Shown here piece after piece: positions 5,483 through 9,352 of a DNA stretch of 9,352 nucleotides. Under the pieces are notes generated by a model. The model was given only the letters and a program-made list of their open reading frames with translations. It did no database searches and was not told where the DNA came from. The position numbers and the translations under genes are program-made. The DNA is from Gemmatimonadota bacterium (GTDB taxonomy: Bacteria > Gemmatimonadota > Gemmatimonadetes > Gemmatimonadales > Gemmatimonadaceae), in assembly GCA_028287225.1 (NCBI GenBank), contig JAQBPZ010000409.1, forward strand, positions 1 through 9,352, in the 5' to 3' direction. Positions within the stretch are counted from its first letter, which is position 1, and each line of letters starts with the position of its first letter.

Positions 5483-6613
5483 CTACAGCAAGTCCGCGGC
5501 TTCACGCGCGCGGCGCAGGGCCTCGTCGCCGGTCTCGCCGAGCGCAGCCAGGTGGCCCATCTTGCGGCCGGCCCTGGCGCCGTGCTTTCCGTAGAGGAAC
5601 AACCGGGTGGTGGGCACGGCCAGCGCGCCGGCGAGATCCGGCGTCCGGCCGTCCAGCCACAGGTCGCCGAACAGGTTGACGATGGCCGCCGGCCGCGCGG
5701 GCACGGTGGCGCCCAGCGGCAGGTCGCACGCCGCACGCACCAGCTGCTCGAACTGGCTGGTGGGACAGGCGAGCTCGGAGGCGTGATAGGAGTTGTGCGG
5801 CCGGGGGGCGAGCTCGTTCACGAGCAGGCGCCCATCGGTGAGCAGGAACAGCTCCACGGCCAGGATGCCCTCCAGCCGCGCCCCCTCGGCGATGGCGTGC
5901 GCGATCCGCTGCGCCTCCCGCACCACCTCGGGCGGCAGCGCGCCGGGCAGGACGCTCCAGGCCAGCACCTGACGCTCGTGATGGTTCACGGCGGGCGGAT
6001 AGACGGCGATCTCGCCGGTCGGCCGGCGCGCCACCAGCACCGAGAGCTCCAGCGCGAGCTCCAGCCCTCGCTCCGCCACCGACGGCCGGCGGCCGAGGGA
6101 CGCGAACGCGTCCTCGGCATCATCCCCCGGATGGAACCGGAGCTGGCTGCGTCCGTCGTAGCCGCCCTCGCAGGCCTTCACGAACAGGGTAGCGCCGAAC
6201 GCGCGCGACGCCTCGGCGAGCTGGGCGGACTCCTCCACGAGTCGGTAGTCGCCGATGGGGAGCCCCTGGTCGGCGAGCCAGCGCTTCTGCCGTCCCCGAT
6301 GCTGCACCATCGTGACGATCGCCGCTCCCGGACGCAGGGGGGCCAGGGCCGCCACCGCCTCGAGCGCCTCGGCGCCGATCTGCTCGATCTCCAGCGTGAC
6401 CACGTCGCACGAGCGGGCCAGCTCGGCGGCGGCACGGGCGTCGTCGAACCGCGCGGCGATCACGCGCTCCACGACCGGCCGCGCGGCGCAGTCCGGATCC
6501 GGGTCGAGCACGTGCACGCGGTAGCCCATCGCCCGTGCGGCGAGGGCCGTCATGCGTCCCAGCTGCCCGCCGCCGAGGATCCCGATGGTGGCGGGAGGAA
6601 GGATCGGCGTCAC
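5483..6613 (-). CDS. purK: 5-(carboxyamino)imidazole ribonucleotide synthase
   Basis: A 376-residue ATP-grasp enzyme of de novo purine synthesis. It uses ATP and bicarbonate to carboxylate AIR to N5-CAIR, which PurE then rearranges. Motifs are the N-terminal IGILGGGQLGRM (10-21), the ATP-grasp lysine and glycine loop VKACEGGYDGRSQ (Lys146, GGYDG 150-154) and the signature NELAPRPHNSYH (266-277), followed by TSQFEQ. The length is normal. Small departures from the common consensus are ACE for TRR before the GGYDG loop and SYH for SGH in the signature. The start is the GTG at 6613, which overlaps the purE stop as GTGA and implies translational coupling. An upstream ATG at 6673 would add 20 residues inside purE that do not resemble PurK, so it was not used. 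Confidence 0.95.
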   Translation of the reverse strand: MTPILPPATIGILGGGQLGRMTALAARAMGYRVHVLDPDPDCAARPVVERVIAARFDDARAAAELARSCDVVTLEIEQIGAEALEAVAALAPLRPGAAIVTMVQHRGRQKRWLADQGLPIGDYRLVEESAQLAEASRAFGATLFVKACEGGYDGRSQLRFHPGDDAEDAFASLGRRPSVAERGLELALELSVLVARRPTGEIAVYPPAVNHHERQVLAWSVLPGALPPEVVREAQRIAHAIAEGARLEGILAVELFLLTDGRLLVNELAPRPHNSYHASELACPTSQFEQLVRAACDLPLGATVPARPAAIVNLFGDLWLDGRTPDLAGALAVPTTRLFLYGKHGARAGRKMGHLAALGETGDEALRRAREAADLL

Positions 6614-7137
6614 GGCGCCGACGGGGTGATGACGGTGTCGTTCATCACATCGGCCGAGCGCGACGCCCGCCACGCGCGCAGGCGCTCGCGGATCTCGGGG
6701 TGGCGCTGGCCCACGATGGCCGCCGAGAGGAGGGCCGCGTTCGCGGCGCCGGGCTCGCCGATGGCCAGCGTGCCGACCGGCACCCCTTTCGGCATCTGCA
6801 CGATGGAGAGCAGCGCGTCCACGCCGGCCAGCATCGTGGCCGGGATGGGGACTCCGAGCACGGGAAGGATGGTGAGGGCGGCCACCATGCCGGGCAGGTG
6901 GGCGGCGCCCCCGGCAGCGGCGATGATCACTTCCAGCCCCCGCGATTCCGCTGTCCGCGCGTACTCGAACATCCAGTCGGGTGTGCGATGGGCCGACACG
7001 ACGCGCACCTCGTGCGGCACGCCCAGCTCGGTCAGCAGCTCCGCGGCGTGCGCCATGATGCGCAGGTCGCTGCGACTGCCCATGATGACGCCCACGAGGG
7101 GCGTGGAGCCGGAAGTGGAGTCAGGTGTCGTGGCCAT
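6610..7137 (-). CDS. purE: N5-CAIR mutase, class I PurE
   Basis: A 175-residue enzyme that converts N5-CAIR to CAIR in purine synthesis; the family is octameric. Motifs are GVIMGSRSDLRIM (16-28, substrate phosphate and base binding), SAHRTP (48-53, with the active-site His50), AAGGAAHLPGM (74-84), and QMPKGVPVGTLAIG followed by the NAALL helix. The adjoining purK marks it as a class I enzyme that works on N5-CAIR, not on AIR directly. I chose the ATG at 7137, which leaves a 13-residue Ser/Thr-rich leader before the first strand. The frame is open as far as 7233, but that upstream stretch is Arg/Pro-rich and unlike PurE. No Shine-Dalgarno is visible. It is the first gene of the purE-purK-SRPBCC run and is divergent from the binding-lipoprotein gene. 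Confidence 0.95.
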   Translation of the reverse strand: MATTPDSTSGSTPLVGVIMGSRSDLRIMAHAAELLTELGVPHEVRVVSAHRTPDWMFEYARTAESRGLEVIIAAAGGAAHLPGMVAALTILPVLGVPIPATMLAGVDALLSIVQMPKGVPVGTLAIGEPGAANAALLSAAIVGQRHPEIRERLRAWRASRSADVMNDTVITPSAP

Positions 7138-7175
7138 GCGCGGGCGGCGGGGGATGGCGAAGTGACGGCGGGTTG

Positions 7176-7242
7176 AAGATAGCGCGGGCACCCGCGGCCC
7201 GCATGGCGGCGGCAGCACGTCGGCCCGACGCAAACGCGTTGC
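7176..7242 (-). promoter_or_regulatory. Candidate purEK promoter and operator region
   Basis: Reading on the - strand upstream of purE: TATCTT (7181-7176) is a possible -10, about 38 nt before the ATG. Just upstream is a 6-bp palindrome CGCGGG-CA-CCCGCG (7183-7196), which would lie in the promoter spacer. Farther up, on the + strand, ACGCAAACG (7228-7236) equals half of the enterobacterial PurR box. It forms an imperfect palindrome, GCAAACGCGTTGC (7230-7242). No clear -35 is seen. The match to a gammaproteobacterial site in another phylum may be chance. Confidence 0.25.
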
Positions 7243-7319
7243 CTCGTCTCCGGTGGGCCGTCATGGCATTGTGGGATCGGGCGATGTTGCCCGCATCATT
7301 TCGTCCCCTGCCCGGGCTT

Positions 7320-8456
7320 ATGCTCCTGTCTCCTCGCCGGCGCGACGTCATGGCCGGCTTCTGCGCGCTCGGTGGCGTGCTCCTGCTCGCCTCCTGCTCC
7401 TCCTCCCAGCGTTCGTCCGGCTCCCAGATCGGCATCGCCGTGGCCCTGAATCCCCAGCGGGCCGGCATGCAGTCCATCTACAACGGCGTGCAGCTCGCGG
7501 TCGACGAGCTGAATGCCACCTCGGCGCAGCGGCTGGGCGGCCGGACGCTCGTGATGGTGCGTGGCGTGGACGGCGTGAGCGATCCGGTCAAGATCGCCGA
7601 TGCCTTCCGCGACAACCCCACGGTGGTGGGCGTGGTGGGACATCCCGAGAGCGGAACGACGCTCGCGGCGATCGACGAATACGCCGACACGAGGAACGGG
7701 GGCCGCAACGCGGTCGTCGCGATCTCCCCCACCGGCACGAGCCCCGCGCTCACGAACGCCAGCCGCTGGCTGTTCCGGGTGTGCCCGAGCGACGTGCAGT
7801 CCAGCAGCGCGGTCGCGCGCTTCCTCCTGGATTCGCTCGGCGCACGGCGCGCCGCGATCATCTATCGCAACGACTCGTATGGAAAGGACTGGGCGAAGTC
7901 GTTCGCCGACACCTACCGGAAGGGTCGCGGCGTCGTGGTGCAGCGCGACCCCTACCTGCAGAACGCGACGGCGTGGGATGCGTACGCGGGCTACCTCAAG
8001 ACGCTGAAGCCCGACGTGCTGCTCTTTCCCGGCAGCCAGGAAGACGCGCTGCTGGCGCTGCGCGCGATGCGTGCGGCGGGGGTGACGACGCCGCTCATCG
8101 GCGGCGACGCGACCTCGGGGCTCGAGGCCAATGCCGCCGAGTTCCCCACCGTGCGCTACACCGCGTTCTTCCTCGCGCGCCGCGCCGCGACGCCCGAGGC
8201 GAAGCGCTTCGTGGCGGCCTACACCGAGCGCTTCAAGGAAGAGCCGGACCAGCGTGCGGCGCTCGCGTACGACGCGGCGATGCTGATCGGCCGCGGCGCC
8301 ATCGAGGTCGGCGCGGACCGCGCGGCGATCCGCGACTACGTGGAATCCATCGGCGGCAAGCGCGAGGCATATCAGGGCGCTGCGGGCCCGATCTCGTTCG
8401 ACCAGTTCCATGACGCGATCAACAAGCCGGTGGTCGTCGCGAAGGTGGGGCAGTGA
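7320..8456 (+). CDS. Type I periplasmic-binding lipoprotein (Leu/Ile/Val-BP-like)
   Basis: From the ATG at 7320 the protein has 378 residues. It begins with a lipoprotein signal peptide: basic PRRRD at 5-9, a hydrophobic core about 11-22, and the lipobox LLASC with the lipidated Cys26. The RRRDVM stretch could also fit a Tat motif. Residues from about 36 form a two-lobed type I periplasmic-binding domain: IGIAVALNPQ, NGVQLAVDELN, VVGVVGHPESGTT, SPTGTSPALT, FRVCPSD, AIIYRNDSYGKDWAKSF, PDVLLFPGSQED and LIGGDATSG. This family binds amino acids or similar small ligands in the periplasm, mostly for ABC import. No permease or ATPase gene is present here. Instead the stop overlaps the start of a chemoreceptor gene as GTGA, suggesting it presents ligand to that receptor. 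In-frame ATGs at 7263 and 7284 are alternatives, but they would lengthen the n-region of the signal peptide. No start has a good Shine-Dalgarno. Confidence 0.88.
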   Translation: MLLSPRRRDVMAGFCALGGVLLLASCSSSQRSSGSQIGIAVALNPQRAGMQSIYNGVQLAVDELNATSAQRLGGRTLVMVRGVDGVSDPVKIADAFRDNPTVVGVVGHPESGTTLAAIDEYADTRNGGRNAVVAISPTGTSPALTNASRWLFRVCPSDVQSSSAVARFLLDSLGARRAAIIYRNDSYGKDWAKSFADTYRKGRGVVVQRDPYLQNATAWDAYAGYLKTLKPDVLLFPGSQEDALLALRAMRAAGVTTPLIGGDATSGLEANAAEFPTVRYTAFFLARRAATPEAKRFVAAYTERFKEEPDQRAALAYDAAMLIGRGAIEVGADRAAIRDYVESIGGKREAYQGAAGPISFDQFHDAINKPVVVAKVGQ

Positions 8457-9352
8457 GGATCCTCTCCACCATCAGGGGGCGCCTGCAGCTCGGCTTCGGG
8501 GTCACCGTGGCCCTGATCCTCGCGGCGGGGCTGCTCGCGATCGTCGGGCTGCAGCAGGCGGGCCGCCGCAGCGCCGCGCTCGTGAGCGAGGTGCGCCACG
8601 AGCAGGAGCTGGTGCAGAACGTGGCGTACCGCCTGCTCCAGGAAGTCGCAGCGGGCATGCGCTACCTCGACACCGGCTCCGCGGAGGACGGCGAGCGCTA
8701 CACCGTGCTCGCGCAGCAAGCCGACAGCATGCGCCGCGAAGCGGTGAAGCTCGGCGCCCTGTCGAGCGCTGAACGGCAGCGGCTCGACGAGCTGGGCACG
8801 CTGCAGGGGATGGTGGAGGTGAGCATCGGCGTGGCGCACGCCTACCGCGCCATCGGACGGCCCGCCGACGCGGCCGCGGTGCTCACGAAGAACTCGGCGC
8901 AGCTCGAGCAGGTGGACCGCACGCTGGAGTCGCTGCGCTCGGAAGGCCAGCGCCGCATGGCGGATCGGCAGAACGCGGCCACCTCCACGCTGCGCAAGAA
9001 CGAGTCGGCGCTCGGCGTCGTCGTCGTGCTCGCGCTCCTGGTGGGGCTGTACTCGGCGATCAGCACGTCGCGCGCGGTCACGCGGCCCCTTCGCGCGCTC
9101 GGCAGGGATCTCGGTGCCATCGGGCGCGGGGACCTGCGGCGCGGGGGCACGCGGCGGGAAGCGCTGGGCTCGCGCGAATACGAGGCGCTCGCGGACGCGT
9201 TCGAGCAGGCGCGCGAGCGGTTGCGCGGCCTGCTCGGCGAGATGCAGATCCAGTCGGACGACGTGGCCGCCGCCGCGGCCGAGCTGTCGGCGTCGGCCGG
9301 TGGCGCATCGGCGAGCACCCAGCACGTGGCGACCGCGGTGACCGAGATGGCA
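8453..9352 (+). CDS. Methyl-accepting chemotaxis protein, 3' end outside window
   Basis: The first 300 residues of a transmembrane chemoreceptor, open at the window edge. TM1 is about 13-33 and TM2 about 186-204. Between them is a ~150-residue helical periplasmic region rich in Gln/Glu/Arg, most like a four-helix-bundle sensor (an N-terminal helix QELVQNVAYRLLQEVAAGMRYLDTG and later helices about 107-135 and 139-180). A HAMP linker follows (about 205-260, with RPLRALGRDLGAIGRGDL). Then comes the start of the signalling coiled coil with Ala/Ser-rich heptads (VAAAAAELSASAGGASASTQHV), a typical first methylation helix. MCPs control CheA kinase. The distal hairpin that contacts CheA/CheW is not in the window. 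The GTG start at 8453 overlaps the lipoprotein stop and is preceded by AAGGTGG, a good ribosome-binding site. A histidine kinase with a similar N-terminus is a less likely alternative. Confidence 0.87.
   Translation, partial: MRILSTIRGRLQLGFGVTVALILAAGLLAIVGLQQAGRRSAALVSEVRHEQELVQNVAYRLLQEVAAGMRYLDTGSAEDGERYTVLAQQADSMRREAVKLGALSSAERQRLDELGTLQGMVEVSIGVAHAYRAIGRPADAAAVLTKNSAQLEQVDRTLESLRSEGQRRMADRQNAATSTLRKNESALGVVVVLALLVGLYSAISTSRAVTRPLRALGRDLGAIGRGDLRRGGTRREALGSREYEALADAFEQARERLRGLLGEMQIQSDDVAAAAAELSASAGGASASTQHVATAVTEMA

Noticed and set aside
5453..7165. 570-codon + strand open frame across purK and purE
   Set aside because: It lies antisense to two well-recognised purine enzymes and has low-complexity composition with no domain.
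7138..7233. N-terminal extension of purE
   Set aside because: The upstream residues are Arg/Pro-rich and do not resemble PurE; the ATG at 7137 gives a normal-length protein.
7125..7319. N-terminal extension of the binding lipoprotein
   Set aside because: It would put about 65 residues before a complete lipoprotein signal peptide and overlap the purE start.

Overview
This is a GC-rich (about 70% by eye), densely coded bacterial chromosome segment. It has GTG starts, GTGA stop/start overlaps, a lipoprotein signal peptide and a chemoreceptor. The codon bias, the heptanucleotide repeats and the style of the proteins fit Gemmatimonadota or a similar high-GC soil phylum such as Acidobacteriota or Myxococcota. 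No marker gene settles the phylum, so this is an inference.

Left block (1-1291, + strand): the last 47 residues of a small membrane protein overlap a winged-helix regulator by 8 nt. A cis-prenyltransferase of the UppS family follows 12 nt later. Next comes a lone NtrC-type protein (1408-2736) with a receiver domain, an AAA+ domain and a Fis helix-turn-helix. Its Fis domain is intact, but its receiver has lost the phospho-acceptor Asp and its AAA+ domain has lost GAFTGA and the Walker B Glu.

Repeat island (2713-2983): the only substantial non-coding stretch lies between two convergent genes. A nested REP-like palindrome of about 119 bp is bracketed by two arrays of a 7-bp repeat (CGAGTAA) in opposite orientations. 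On each side, the strand transcribed into the island carries TAA. Because 7 is not a multiple of 3, those stops fall in all three frames. The left array supplies the last codons and the stop of the regulator gene.

Middle block (2989-4755): a nucleotidyltransferase-fold protein (- strand) and a metallophosphoesterase (+ strand) are transcribed divergently from a 114-nt spacer that holds a perfect 8-bp inverted repeat.

Purine block (- strand, 7137 to 4757): purE and purK overlap by GTGA and encode the two-step conversion of AIR to CAIR. An SRPBCC-domain membrane-anchored protein follows after 33 nt, probably in the same transcript. It ends 1 nt from the convergent metallophosphoesterase gene.

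Right block (7320-9352, + strand): a type I periplasmic-binding lipoprotein overlaps by GTGA a methyl-accepting chemotaxis protein that runs off the window. The pair looks like a binding protein dedicated to a chemoreceptor.

No mobile-element transposase, CRISPR array, rRNA or tRNA was seen. The most unusual items are the repeat island and the degenerate NtrC-type regulator.
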